Source: Whalleya microplaca
Taxonomy: Eukaryota; Ascomycota; Sordariomycetes; Xylariales; Xylariaceae
NCBI GenBank assembly: GCA_022497155.1
Contig: MU385739.1
Location: forward strand, 310,001 to 374,000
Direction of reading: 5' to 3'
DNA: 64,000 nucleotides
A program made the position numbers and the translations under genes. This document shows, piece by piece, positions 12,601 to 25,596 of this stretch; within the stretch, counting starts at the first letter, position 1; each line of letters begins with the position of its first letter. The notes beneath the pieces are model-generated. The model worked only from the letters and a program-made list of their open reading frames with translations, was not told the origin of the DNA and did no database searches.

Positions 12601-14628
12601 TTTTTGTTTATGTAGGTCTGTCGAAAAGGGAGGCCAGTGGTCAGCTAAGCTTAGACGGGCAGATAGTTTATTAGGTAGCTTACGTACATACATACCTATG
12701 TAACTTCGTACCCGGGTAGTACTGACTGACGTATATACATGTCTACCTAACCTAGGTTATCTAGTTACATACATATAGGGTAGACGCAATTTTAATCCCC
12801 ACATTCCCACGATAACCTATAAAGTAAGCATAACCTACAAAAATGTATGTACCTATCCTAGACCTATCCTATCCACTTGCCTGAATCATGATATTGGCCT
12901 TCCTCACCTTCGCCATCGGTCTGAAGTCTCAACCCTCCCACCAAGGTTCCTGACTTGTTATTCAATCCCGTCGTCCTGTCTTCCGGGCAGCTACAGCTAC
13001 GGCTACTGCACCCCAAATGTTCCACCTGTCCACCTCCGGCATTTACAGTTGGAAGTCAATGTGACCGAGAAAAGTTTGATGCAGTTGGGCAATCTTGCTG
13101 ATTCACCAGCAACAAACAGACATATTTCTGCAGTCTGCAATTCTGTGCCATTCTGCAAGCATACGTCACTTGACCACTCCGAGTCGACACGGACATCACC
13201 CGCACCCCAGACCGCAACAACTCACCACTCACCTACATAGCGTACACACTCCATTCACAGCAGGGTACGTTAGTGGCTAGATAGGCAAGGTTGTTTCTAG
13301 CTTTTCGGCTTGCGCACTTCCTTAAACGCCCATTAAACGCCGGTAGTTACCGCCTTTCTCGTGCCACTTGTTCAGTCGCCTACGACTACAACATCATATT
13401 ATTACTATCAGAAGTCTCTGATAATTGAGCCACCCTGTCTCGGTTGCGGCCCGATCGTAGTGCGGCCAATCAAGCCAGCATATAAGCAAGCATATCATTC
13501 ATTCAGGCTCATAGTCGAACCTATAGAGGCTTCTCAGCATCAAAGTAAGTACCCAAGCATGGCACAGGTCACGTCAGTGATGGAACGCACATGACTATCC
13601 ACTGCCATACTCCAACGGCATCCTTTACCTTTTCACCGGTCCATGATTGACGCATACCAACTATTGCCTATTTCATCTGGTAACCTCGTCAACAACAAAT
13701 GTTAATATTGACAATATAGCGGAGCGCCCTTCTTGTGTTTTCGCTCGTCGGATCTTACTCCGACGAGTCAGCCGAGTCAGCTCTCATCCTTCGCACGTGG
13801 CTGTTAAAGCTTGCACAATTCCGGCCTAGGGACCACTCACACAGTTAACTTAGGGCTTTCGGATATTTTGCGTTGCCGTTACATATACTTGAAACCCCGG
13901 TCCTCGGCAGGGGGAATAGGAGACAGAGAGACTTCATAGGAAACCTTCAGACTTCACACATCTCTCGATAGTGGAAGAACCTTAGCTTTTACAACGCCTC
14001 ACTCCTCAAATAGCCTCGCCACTGGATTCTAGCCTTCCAGTAGTCGTCACCACTTTGACTAGAAAGCCGAATCGTGGTTTGCTGCCGCGCTTTGTCTAGA
14101 GCATTGGTTTAATATCTGCAACACCCCTTCCCATAGTTGCACACATAAACGGCCTCTAGAAGTCTGTGCTCGTGGAACCCTACTTGGTATATTTACCACG
14201 TTGGCAAACATAGCGACGCCTGCCAGCCCTAGGTCAGTCATCCTTGTACGACCTTCGACGCAGTGTCACTATCTGCCATCGAGAGCAAGCTGTCTGGGCT
14301 TACTCGAGTAGACGGAACGCACAACGAAGGCCACGACATTTGACTTGTTTCCAGCTCTTTGGTAACAACCTGGTCCTTGCCTACGTCTGCACTAGCGTCT
14401 CCACTGGGCTACATCGCACAGACGCTACACTTCACCAGTCATATCTTTCAAGGGACTCGCAAATAAAGTCATTGCTTGTCCGCCACCAACTCTAGAGCCC
14501 TTCCTCTGCTCGGCACCCCCTCTGAGCCTCGGTGTAGTCAAGAGCCGTAAATATTAAGGCCCCCTCCTTCTCTTCGACCCTCTCCAACAAGTCTTGTGCT
14601 TTGTCTTTGCCGGCTATAGTCCTCCATC
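9633..14628. other. Gene-poor tract of about 5 kb
   Basis: No intact gene is supported. Contents seen: possible exon remnants at 10280-10903 (separate entry), a 71-codon plus-strand frame at 11711-11926 with no recognised domain, AT-rich TAGGGTTTAT-like words near 12005-12050, a TACCTA/TAGGTA-rich stretch near 12680-12860, and probable STE23 upstream sequence from about 13.9 kb. No inverted repeats long enough for a transposon end were noticed, and base composition is not extreme. Confidence 0.4.
10280..10903 (+). pseudogene. Possible decayed or unrecognised multi-exon gene
   Basis: Three frames in a row look protein-like. First is 10280-10361 (MEPTLQYWDFSPEH.. ending at a clean GTAAGT donor). 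Second is from about 10461 after a CTACGCAG acceptor to the stop at 10656 (ending INDAPCGPTVAS). Third is 10701-10903 (contains NSDDAVYVQKRVNDLLRFR). The first donor and second acceptor do not join in frame: the exon phases differ by one base. Either the model is wrong or the gene is broken. No family is recognised. Confidence 0.28.
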
Positions 14629-17600
14629 ATGAGTCCTGCGACGTCGGAGCATAGACCTGCGGCAGACGCTGTGCTGCGAGAGTATCTACACAAGCCAGTT
14701 GAACGAGTAACCGACCAGTTAGAGAAGCCTTCGTTAGACGATCGAGAATACCGTGTTATACGTCTATCTAATCGACTAGAGGCGCTTCTGGTTCACGATC
14801 ATGAGACGGACAAGGCCAGCGCAGCTCTTGATGTCAATGTTGGCAACTTCAGTGATGAGGATGATATGCCAGGCATGGCCCATGCCGTAGAGCACGTAGG
14901 TTTCGTCAGGGTAATTCAGACGATGGTTTCTTTGCGCTAACACACCCTCATCTAGCTGTTATTCATGGGCACGAAGAAGTACCCGGTTGAGAACGCGTAC
15001 AACGTCTACCTTTCTTCGCATTCGGGAAGTTCAAATGCCTATACGGGCTCCAACTCGACCAACTACTTCTTTGACATTGCTGCGAAACCTAGCAATGGGG
15101 AGGAGCCGTCTGAAACGAATCTATCCCCCCTTTACGGCGGATTAGACCGCTTTGCGCAGTTCTTCATCGAGCCGCTCTTCCTTCCGTCGACGCTGGACCG
15201 TGAACTCCGTGCGGTCGACTCTGAAAACAAGAAGAACCTGCAAATAGATCAATGGCGTCTTCACCAGCTAGAGAAATCCTTGTCTAACCCTAAGCATCCG
15301 TACTGCCACTTCTCGACGGGCAACTTCGAAGTACTCAAAACGAATCCCGAAGCCGAGGGTATAGATGTGAGACAGAAGTTTATTGACTTTCATACCAAGC
15401 ACTATTCTGCAAATCGGATGAAGCTTTGTGTCCTGGGTCGAGAACCTCTCGATGTGCTTGAGAAATGGGTAGCAGAGCTGTTCTCTAACGTGTTGAACAA
15501 AAATCTGCCACAGAATCGTTGGGAGGAAGAAGTCCCCTTCACTAAAGAGCACCTGGGTATTCAATGTTTCGCAAAGCCTGTCATGGACTCCCGGGAATTG
15601 AACCTCTTTTTTCCGTTCCTTGACGAAGAGCATCTTTACGAGACTCAACCTAGCAAATACATCAGCCACCTGGTCGGGCACGAAGGTCCAGGAAGTATCA
15701 TGGCGTATATTAAGTCAAAAGGATGGGCCAACTCTCTTAGTGCTGGAGCATATCCGATATGCCCGGGTACACCAGGTACTTTTGATTGCCAGATCCGGTT
15801 AACGAAAGAGGCAAGTTGTGGTTACATCAGCGGCCTTCAGTTACTAACACTTTTTCACAGGGACTAAAGCATTATAAGGAGATCATCAAGGTATTCTTCC
15901 AATATATATCGCTACTCAAGGAAACGCCGCCCCAAGAATGGATATTCGAGGAGCAGAAGGGCATGGCCGATGTGGACTTTAAGTTTAAACAAAAGACACC
16001 AGCTAGTCGCTTTACAAGTAAGATTTGTTCAGTGATGCAGAAGCCATTGCCCCGAGAGTGGCTACTTAGTGGGCAAAGCCGTTTACGGAGATTTGATCCT
16101 ACGTCTATCGTCAAGGGAATAGATTTGTTACGGCCTGACAATATGAGAATGACTATAGTGTCCCAGGAATTCCCAGGAGACTGGGATCAGAAGGAGAAAT
16201 GGTATGGGACAGAGTATAAGGCCGAAAGTATACCTAAGGATTTCTTAGAGGAACTATCCAGAGCCGTAAATTGCTCCGCAGCGGATCGCCTTCCCGCTCT
16301 GCATCTTCCGCACAAGAACCAGTTTATCCCCACCAAGCTTGAGGTTGAGAAAAAGGAGGTCGAGAAGCCAGCCCTTGCGCCCCGAGTAATTCGAAATGAC
16401 GAGATAGTGCGCACGTGGTATAAGAAGGATGACACTTTCTGGGTTCCGAGGGCCAACCTGATCGTGAGTGGTAAGAATCCTATCATATTTGCTTCGGCGG
16501 TCAACGCAGTCAAGTCGAAACTGTTTACGGATTTGGTTCGTGATGCTTTGGAGGAGTATTCTTACGATGCCGAGCTTGCGGGACTAGACTACAATGTTAC
16601 ACTTGACAGTCATGGTCTATTCATTGAGGTATCTGGATACAACGACAAGCTGCCGGTGCTCTTGGAGCAGGTCCTCATCACTATGCGAGATCTCGAGATT
16701 AAGGAGGAGCGCTTCGAAATCATCAAGGAGCGCCTGATCCGTGCCTACAAGAACAGTGAACTGCAACAGCCGTTCACGCAAATCGGCAATTACGTCTCGT
16801 GGCTCACTTCCGAGCATGATTATGTAGTTGAACACCTCGTGGCCGAACTGCCGGCGATTACAGCCGATGCTGTGCAACAATTCCACAAGCAGATCATGTC
16901 GCAGTTGCATATTGAAGCTTATGTACATGGCAATGTGTATAAAGAGGATGCCCTGAAGTTGACGGATATGCTCGAGAACATCTTGAAGCCCCAGATTCTG
17001 CCGAAGGAGGAGTGGCCCATCATCCGATCGCTGGATTTCCCAGCAGGATCAAATTACCTCTATCAGAAAACGTTGAAGGATCTGGCCAATGTGAACCACT
17101 GCATCGAGTACTACCTTCACATCGGCGACAAAGGAGATCGGACGATCCGCGCCAAAACCCAACTACTGGATCAAATTATGCACGAGCCAGCTTTCGATCA
17201 GCTGCGGACCAAGGAGCAGCTCGGGTACGTGGTCTTCAGCGGTCTCCGAGGCTCCGCTACTACCTACGGGTTCCGCTTCATCATACAAAGCGAACGGACC
17301 TCGGAGTACTTGGAATCCCGTATCGACTCCTTCCTCGTGGCACAAACTACCTCGATCGCGGACATGAGCGATACCGAGTTCGAGAGCCACAAGCGGAGCG
17401 TGATCATCAAACGGCTCGAGAAACTGAAGAACTTGGACCAAGAGACTGGGCGCCACTGGTCGCAGATAGCTAACGAATATTACGACTTTGAAGCAGGTAC
17501 AGTATAATCCTCTTTTTTTGTTTTTTTGTGCGAGGCGTCTCGACTGACAGTGTATACAGCCCAGCGCGACGCGGCGCGCGTAAAGGAGCTCACGAAGACC

Positions 17601-17897
17601 GAGATGGTCGAGTTCTACAACACGTACATAAATCCGACGTCGCCCACGCGGGCGAAGCTCGTCGTGCAGCTCATCGCGCAGGGCACCAGCCCCAAGTCCA
17701 AGGAGGCCTCGGAGACGGGCAGCAACGAAGACACTACTACTACTACTACTGCGGGCGACGCGATAAACGCGACGAACGGCACGGAACCGTTCCTGATCCG
17801 GGACGTGCGGGAGTTCAAGGCTAGGCTCTCGGTTACTGCGGGAGCTCGCCCTATTAGGGAGTTGGGCGAGTTCGAGGAGATAGATTCGAAGCTGTAG
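14629..17897 (+). CDS. STE23: Insulysin-type M16 zinc metallopeptidase (STE23 / insulin-degrading enzyme)
   Basis: Four exons, 14629-14895, 14956-15810, 15861-17496 and 17560-17897 (3096 nt, 1031 aa). The inverted zinc motif HAVEH (85-89) is the last thing in exon 1, and LLFMGTKKYP follows at the start of exon 2. The third zinc ligand is the Glu in AVDSENKKN (about 179). The full four-domain M16 length, the RTKEQLGYVV motif and the C-terminal lobe are present. The family degrades short peptides in a closed chamber; yeast Ste23 acts in a-factor maturation. Intron 2 is a GC-AG intron (AG|GCAAGT..TTTCACAG), phase 0. A (ACT)n microsatellite in the last exon codes a Thr run near the C-terminus, which does not end in a peroxisomal SKL-like signal (ends SKL in reading ..IDSKL, so a type-1 peroxisomal targeting signal is actually possible). 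Confidence 0.95.
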
Positions 17898-20109
17898 CGA
17901 GGAATTCCAGCACCAGTGGAGTGGAAGAAGCATTTTTGGGAGAGGTTAGGAAGGATGTAGGTAGATGCTATACCCCATTTAGTTGTATGGTGGTGATTGC
18001 AAGATGCCCCTTTCTATCTACACGTTCCAGATCCAGGCAGAGAGAGGAAGAAGCAGAAGAAGAAAGAGCATGATATCATGATGCTTTTCAGAAAGCGAGG
18101 TTGCATTGCAGCGGCGTCGTTCCAATCAGGGATTCACGGTGGTCTCTAGATACTACGTAGCCTGGAGAAGGGTTTTTTTGGGGCTGAGGGCTTGGGTTTA
18201 CCATTAGTGTGCAAGGAGTTGTGTGTGTGTGTGGTGATGGATGACGCCTGTCAGTCAGTCAGTCAGTCTGTGGGTATTAAGGCCGTGCGTGGGGATTTAT
18301 GAGAGGGCTCGAGGGGCAGGCAGGCTCGAGAGGAACCTAGCAGAAAGACAGAAAGAAAGAGGGACAGAAAGTGGGCACGATAGGCCGCCTCAGTCAGGTC
18401 TGGCATAGATCATCAAGAAATCTATAGAAACATAGAATGAGCCAAGGTTAATATGTGTTTTGCAAGACTACATGAAGTCTAAGGTAGTTTCCCTTCCTGT
18501 ATTGTGTGAATGGAAGCTTTTTTGACTACTGTACGAGCTACAGTGAGTAATAAAGCGAGTTAGGTTCGATTTCTGACAGCGCTATATGGTTCTTCGCTTT
18601 GTTAGCTCATCTACTGTATGTATCTGCTTGAAAGAGCCCTTCCTGGCTGTCTCAGACCACCGGTCTCTTCTTGAACGGGCCAGTCCTGATTGTGTATGTT
18701 CCACATGGAGTTGGTAAGCTTTATGACTGAGCATGCTGTTAGTTCCACAGGTTGAGAATGGGTATCACGGAGGAAACAACAGCAAGCACACAAGACAACG
18801 GTAAGACTCATGTAGGGGAGTCATAGTTAATCAATTACATATTAATTATATTGTGGTCTGTTGTAGAAGCTACCTTGTTCACCGGGCTTTCTGTATGCAC
18901 TGAGACAATAGATACCCCTTTTTTTGAGCCAAGTAAAGTAAAGGAATACTGTGAACGATACTATACACCACATTCACCGGAAGCGTATTATGGGAGTATC
19001 GGTTTGTACTACTAATAAATATATGCCAGAGTGTCGACAGCATTAAACCCTGTTGTCGTTCAAGAGCCACGGGCATGTACGCTGTAAAGGCAGCGAACAT
19101 GTGTGTTGGTTGTGTCCACCTGCGCCTCTCTGTATGTTCTTTACTATGTATGTAGATGAATTGTGTATATCTGTAGAATTCCTTCAATCCCTACCTCCTA
19201 GCAGCCCTACCTAGGTCTCCAATCAACTTGGCTGCAATACACCGCATCCCTCTGATGCACAGACACCCCACTCCAAAGGAGACAATTTATTTTTTATGTG
19301 TGAGGCCTGAGATCGACTTCCAGTGAATACTCCTTGTGTGCATGTACTTGCCTACGTACGGAAAAGGCCATCTACTGTCGACATGGCTATTACATACAAA
19401 CAACGAGTCACTACCAAGTGTGTAAAGGTGAATACTCATAATAACCAGAATTCACTTCATATCGTAGATAAGAAATAAATAAGAAATAAATAAGAAAAAT
19501 CATCCATACTTACCGACTGTTATATGTAGGTGTTCCACATACATGAGGTGTGTATGTACATGTGTATGTACATGTACCTGATGAAATCCGTGCACACCGT
19601 ACCGAAACTCCTATGCCGTGCTCTCCTAGTGGACGACTTGCGCTGGAGTTTCCCTTCGGGGCGACGCTTAACATATGTAGCTGTACATATAACTGCGCAA
19701 CACACCGCACGGCGTAGGCATGTGCCAGTCACTGCCAGTCAATTGCTCCAGTGAATCACAACTCCGCACAGTACATGTATGTATGTACATACGTATGTAT
19801 GTATGTATGTATGTGTGTATGTATGTATGTATGTATGTATGTATGTACAGCGGTAACAGTAACAGACACCTTACGCATACCTTTTTTTCCACCTGCACTA
19901 ATCACCAATGACTATGTACTGACCACTGACCACTGACCACCGCACTGATTGCACTGCACCACCACCTGCAAAAGCTGGAGTCTGGGGGGCCCAATTGTAA
20001 TACATAGGTACCTGCACCACGAATAATAAACTGCACCACCAAACAGACAACAATAATTCTTCGGCTTCTACTCTTGTCATACATATTCTTTCTCCCTCCG
20101 CCTAACTGA
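17898..20109. other. Intergenic between STE23 and UBP12
   Basis: No convincing gene. It holds the 3' region of STE23, short simple repeats (GTCA repeats near 18250, AAGAAATAAATA near 19470-19495), a long GTAT microsatellite (separate entry) and the leader of UBP12. Any extra 5' exon of UBP12 would lie in its right half. Confidence 0.4.
19771..19848. repeat. (GTAT)n microsatellite
   Basis: Almost perfect GTAT repeats for about 78 bp, with one internal GTACATAC inversion and one GTGT interruption. They end in GTATGTAC, so the array can fold on itself. Short GTATGTACATGT words lie just upstream near 19550-19575. This is simple sequence; length is likely to vary between isolates. Confidence 0.9.
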
Positions 20110-20700
20110 CATTCACCCCAGCCAGGCCCACGACACAAAAGAAAAAACACGTGCACCCCATCTCACACCCCGAATCTTCCAGAGCTGCTCAGGCAGCTCG
20201 CCGCCAAGACGTCTTCATCCAAGAAAAGGAAGATTTCGACCCGTCATTCCGCTACAAAAGACGACAGTCCAGACAGCGACAATTCCCCCTTCGACACCCC
20301 CATCCAGTCGTGCGAACAGGACCAACAGGACCAACAGGACCCCCAGGACCAACAGGACCCCGATATTTGCTTTTCCTTCTCTGCCTCCTCGACCGCCTCC
20401 ACCCTTGTTGACCCTGCCTATCTGCGTGCCGATTCTGTCCCTCCCGCCTCGAGCCTCCCGCCTCGCCTGCAGACCAACAACAGCAATACCGGCTACCCAG
20501 CCAACGCAGCCTCTGTCAACGGCGCCGAATCCATTGCCTCGGCCGCCAGCTCGCCGTCTGGTGCCTACGCCGACCTATCCATCAACAGCGACCGTGGTGG
20601 GGACACCCCGGGCCCTGACACCGGCTCTGTCTCGTCCAGCAATTATCCCTCCGGAAGGGCCACATCGCCGTTTGCCAAAACCACGCACCACCGTGCCATT
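20110..20700 (+). other. Probable N-terminal coding extension of UBP12 lacking an ATG
   Basis: After a TGA at 20107 the UBP12 frame is open for about 590 bases but has no ATG. It would encode KKRKIS basic and SPDSDNSP acidic patches, a (D)QQ-rich repeat from a nine-base ACAGGACCA unit (about 20309-20360), and a Ser/Ala/Thr-rich stretch running into MGGAAEFPDR. Candidate acceptors are CACCCCAG near 20120 and CTTCCAG near 20181. The upstream exon with the start codon was not found. Confidence 0.5.
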
Positions 20701-23700
20701 ATGGGCGGTGCTGCCGAATTTCCTGATCGAGCCTCCTCACCCTTAAAGCGCCGTGCTTCCAGTATGGAGCCCGACAACAACGAGCAAGATGCCAACGAAG
20801 ACGTTGACATGATTACCGCCCCGCCATCTGAGACCATGGACACGTCGAGCCCGGAGCAAGTCGAGGGAGTCGAGGGATCCCCAGATGCGTCTGCAGAGGG
20901 GCAAACATCTGCCACCACCAATGGAGGAACCGTGCCATCTCTAGTGACATGTAAGTGATATGAAAATGAAAATGAAGAAATTGCCAAGGTGAGTGAGTGA
21001 GTTGGTGAGCCCAACTAACGCATCGATAGCACTTGGACCTGTGGCTTCAGTAGAAGGACATATAAAATCTATTAGAGCGTTTGTCGATGAGCAAAATCTC
21101 AATCCACTCAGCGAGGGCCAGCAGTGTTTCTTAGTCTCGAAGCGCTGGCTTGAGAAGGTGCCGGACGAGTCGTCCGCAAAACACACCGCCGAAGACCTGG
21201 CCTCAATACCGCCGGTGGATAACTCAGACATCATCCTAGAAATCATAGACGATCCCTGCGTCGGCACCGGCGTGGCTGATATCCTTAAGAAAAAGTTCGT
21301 TCGATTGAAGCAGGGATATGACACAGAGCAATTTGAACCAGTACCTCCGCCGGCATGGGACCTACTCATGCAATGGCCGGGGCTGAAGGACGGCCAGATG
21401 CCCATCACACGTTATGCCCAGAACACAGTAGAACAGGGCAAGAATATAATGTGGGAATGGCATCCGCCGGTTTTCTCCGTCTACCGCCTCTGGTCTGCAA
21501 TTAGCACGGTGCCTGTTGAGGCCTCTATGAAGCTGAACAACCCGCCGCCCGCAAAACTAGCCCGCAGTCGCTCGTACAACTTCCAAGCTTTACTGAAGCA
21601 GGCCAAAAAGGCCGCCGGGATCGATTTAAACCAAAGAACCCGCGTTTGGAGTGTTCCACAGATACCCCAAAGAGAGGCTCAGACAGAGGCTTCTTCTAAC
21701 AGCAATACAGTACCGACCCCACCTGCCTCTCCTCAAAATAGTCAAACTTCTGACACTACACCACAACCCTGGAATCATATGCTTCTGGACGTAGCATCAT
21801 TCTTAGCTCTGGAGAAGAATTCGGAAAGAGAAGCAATCGATTATGGCGATCTCGGTAGTGACCGCAACCACCACTCAACCAAAACGCTAAATTTCTTTAG
21901 TCTTATCCAAGACCAAGGTCTTGTCCTTGACCTCCACGAGACTGGCACCTACTGGACTTCTAACTATTCCCCTAACAAAGACCCCAATGCTCTACCTTCT
22001 CGGAACAGCTCTTCCAGTCTAACTGTACAGAGCCGTAAACCTACTAAAAACGGGCGGACGAGCCCGGTATCGCAAGGCCCCGTGACACGTGGTAGGACCA
22101 CAAAGTCGGGACGAACGCCTGGGTGCGTTGGGTTGGGCAACTTAGGCAACACATGTTACATGAATGCTGCTCTCCAATGCGTAAGAAGTGTCGAGGAGTT
22201 GACCAAGTACTTCCTCGCAGGCGAGTGGGAAGCGGAGCTTAACAAGGACAACATCCTAGCCCACAATGGCGATGTTGCAGCTGCCTATGCCCAGCTGCTG
22301 AGGGAAATATACAAGGACGCCATACCGAGCTCTGTGACGCCCCGCCATTTCAAGAATACAATTGGACGGTATGCCACGGGATTTTCTGGTTACGGCCAGC
22401 AGGATTCGCAAGAATTTCTCGGTTTCTTATTAGACGGCCTGCAAGAAGATCTCAGCAGGATTAAGAAGAAGCCTTACATTGAGAAGCCCGACTCCACGGA
22501 TGAGATGATCAATGACCCCGAGGCAATCCGCCAGATGGCTGCCAAAGTATGGGATATCACAAAAAAGCGTGACGATTCCGTGATCGCGGATCTTTTCACT
22601 GGCCTGTACAAGTCAACCTTGGTATGCCCGGATTGTGGAAAAGTTAGCATTACATTTGACCCCTTTAACAACCTAACCCTGCCCTTGCCGGTCGAGAACA
22701 AGTGGGCGCATACTGTCAAGTTCTTCCCGTTAAATGATAAGCCAATTGACATAAAAGTTGAGTTGGAGAAGAGCAATAGCATCAAGTCTCTAAAGGAGTT
22801 CGTGTCCGTTCGTACAGGTGTGCCAAGTGAGCGCCTGTTTGGTGCTGAAGAATGGAAGGGAAGATTTTACAAGTTTTACCCTGATCAAGGCTGCGCATCA
22901 GAAGAGATTACCGGGAACGACAATGCATGGATTTTTGAGCTGGAAGCAAAACCAACGAATTATGGCGCCAAGCCCACCAAGCCGCAGAAACTGGGAATGA
23001 CAGTGCGGTCTCTGGTTGACGAGGAGGAGCACAACGCAGCCGCATCATGGAACGACGAACAAGCTGAGAAGTTGCTGGTCCCCGTATTCCATCGTCGACC
23101 AATGACTGGTAAAGCCGCCTTCCACGCTCACCGTTGGACAGCTGGTTGCGCTCCCCACTTCATTGTCGTGACGCCTGAAGAAGCCCGGAGTGAGAATACG
23201 ATTCGCCGCAAGATCTTGGAGAAGGTTGCAACGTTCACCAGCCATCCATTTCTCTCACGTTTCGATGAATCGGACAGCTCCGAAAGCACTGATCCTGAAA
23301 TGATAGCCTCTCACGGTTCTGATGAGAGTTCTTCTTCTAATGAGAGCAAGGTAATCGCACAGTCCGTTAAGGGGGAAGATGATATGGTTGATGTTCAGAT
23401 GAAGGATGCTAATGAGTCAAAGGGCGTTCAGGGGTAAGTCGGAATTCCACGGTATGAGAATTGCATTGATTAACTCATTTTTCAGTCAACCGGCAAGGCA
23501 GAAATTCAACCGCAGAAAACCTACATGGACAGACCCCAGCAAATTTCTCCCGCCTGAGTTACAGAACTTGTTCGACATTGGCTTCTATTCGGAGTCGAAC
23601 TCTTGGATGCCCACGGGAATGAATGGCATTAGCGACGATAAATCCTACCCAAAGCTCTCTACCCGAGCACCGGTTGAATCACCTTCTTCGGAGGACCAGT

Positions 23701-25596
23701 TCGACAACGCGACCAATGGTACAGCCTCAAATGACGATACTAGCTCAGATGAGGCCTCGCGGCAGAGTACGGACATACCTATCACACGCATGAATGAAGA
23801 AAGTGATGATGAGGACAACAACCCGGTCGTTAAGGTACGCTACAATAAATCATACAGCTGGAACGCTTGGGACAGTTGGAATCTTCACAGAAACAAACGA
23901 CGTTGTAACGGGTTAACACTGACATGTGATCAGAACATTACTCACCGGCCTAAGCAGTCTAGACAGTCTCGGCCGAATGGTAAAGTACCTGGTGGTAACA
24001 AGAAGAAGATGAAGCAGTACAAGGCTGGCAAGGGTGGTAAGGGCAGCAAAAAGCAGCAGCGCCAGCATAAACGTGAGCTTGAGAAGAAGAAGGCACAAAC
24101 GTTCGAGATCGAAGATTCGTACGGCTCGTTCGAGCCTTCACCCGACGGAGGTCCCTTAATCCGTCTTAGAGAGGCCCTCATCGTAGATTGGTCTGATCAA
24201 GCTTACGAAAGTGTTTTCTCCGACAGCAAGGGCTCACTGACTACCTGGGACGACTGCCAAACCTTGCCCGATCCGGATCTAGACAGGGCTCAAGCGGCTC
24301 GATTAAAGCGCAGAAAGCATGGCATCTCCCTTGAGGCGTGTCTTGACGAATTCGAGCGAGACGAGATTCTTTCCGAGCAAGACATGTGGTATTGTCCCCG
24401 CTGCAAGGAGCACCGTCGGGCTAGCAAGAAGTTCGACTTGTGGAAGACTCCGGATATCCTCATCATACATCTCAAGAGGTTCAGCTCTAGCGGTTTTAGG
24501 CGAGACAAACTGGAGGTGTTAGTGGATTTCCCTATCGAGAACCTCGACATAACATCTCGTGTGCTATGCAAGGAAGACGGAAAGCAGGAAGTCTATGACC
24601 TCATCGGAGTCGACTGCCACTGGGGAGGCCTAGGAGGTGGTCACTATACTGCTCACGCCAAGAACTTTGTGGATGACCAATGGTATACGTACAACGGTAA
24701 GCAACATCCCTCAGAACTTACCAACATGTTCACTAATGAAAATTTCAGACTCCTCAGTGAGCCGATCATCTCCGGATAAGATTGTAGATACGTCGGCATA
24801 CTTACTCTTCTACCGTCGACGGTCCGACGTGCCCCTTGGCGGTCCTCGCTTCAGTCAAATCTTGGAGAGATTCGTAGACCATGATTCCTCGGACAACGAG
24901 TTATCGAATTCGGGGGAAGGCCGGCGTCTCGACGAAAGCTTCTCCCAGAATGGGTCGTCGAGCGCGTTACAAGGAGCAGAAGCTACTCACCTGCGCGGAA
25001 ATCCTGGTGGTAATGCCAAAACGGCCCAGGCGCTCAATCGTGCGGATAGCGCCATCGAGACCAAGAGTATTGACGATGGCGGTCCGCTCCTCGGCAACCC
25101 GTCAACAATGAGCAAGCAAACTCTCCACCAGAGCATCGAGGACGATGAAGGTATTGATTTGACAGATGACAACGCTCAGTCGGCTGGCTTCAACCCTATG
25201 GGGGGCAACAATTCATGGAATTTTGAGGGCATCCTGGGCGACGGAGGTGCAGGTTCCGCACCTGTGGCCGGGGATAGTCCCCTCGACTCGGGTGCCGCGA
25301 GCGATGTAGCCCAACTCGACTCATCGGGCGACGAACGGGTTGCGAGTCCCCACCTAGAATTCGAGCCGGAATTTCCAGGCATGTCGCACTACGAACTGCC
25401 GCCGCAGCCCGAGGGCGAGCTGCCGGTGTACCACGAGCCTCCGCCTCCGCAGTACGGGGGTGAGATGACGCGAGACGACATGACGCAGATCTGGGACCAG
25501 AAGCACAAGGTGCACGAGGTGCCGGCGGCCGGTAACGACGAGTCGGAAGAGGCGGCGGAGATCCATCTGACGGAGAATGATAAGATCAAGCTCTAG
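20701..25596 (+). CDS. UBP12: Ubiquitin carboxyl-terminal hydrolase UBP12 (USP4/11/15 type)
   Basis: Exons 20701-20950, 21030-23433, 23486-24696 and 24749-25596 (4713 nt, 1570 aa from the first ATG). A DUSP-like N-terminal region comes first (LNPLSEGQQCFLVSKRWLEK). The catalytic Cys box GLGNLGNTCYMN follows with Cys at about 459. Then come the QQDSQEF and CPDCGK zinc-ribbon segments, a ubiquitin-like insert, CPRCKEH, and the His box GLGGGHYTAHA with His at about 1271. The layout matches yeast Ubp12, a deubiquitinase acting on signalling and mitochondrial-fusion proteins. The reading frame stays open upstream from 20110 to 20700 with protein-like, Ser/Asp/Gln-rich content but no ATG, so the real N-terminus is probably longer through an upstream exon. 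Exon 3 may hide a further in-frame 99-bp intron (23835-23933). A proline-rich open frame follows the TAG stop. Confidence 0.92.

Noticed and set aside
17163..17933. 256-codon minus-strand frame
   Set aside because: Lies antisense to the conserved C-terminal lobe of STE23 and has no natural-looking composition; it is a shadow.
20151..20411. Collagen-like GPTGPTGPPGPTGP frame
   Set aside because: Another frame of the 9-base repeat in the UBP12 N-terminal region; begins with GTG and has no other support.
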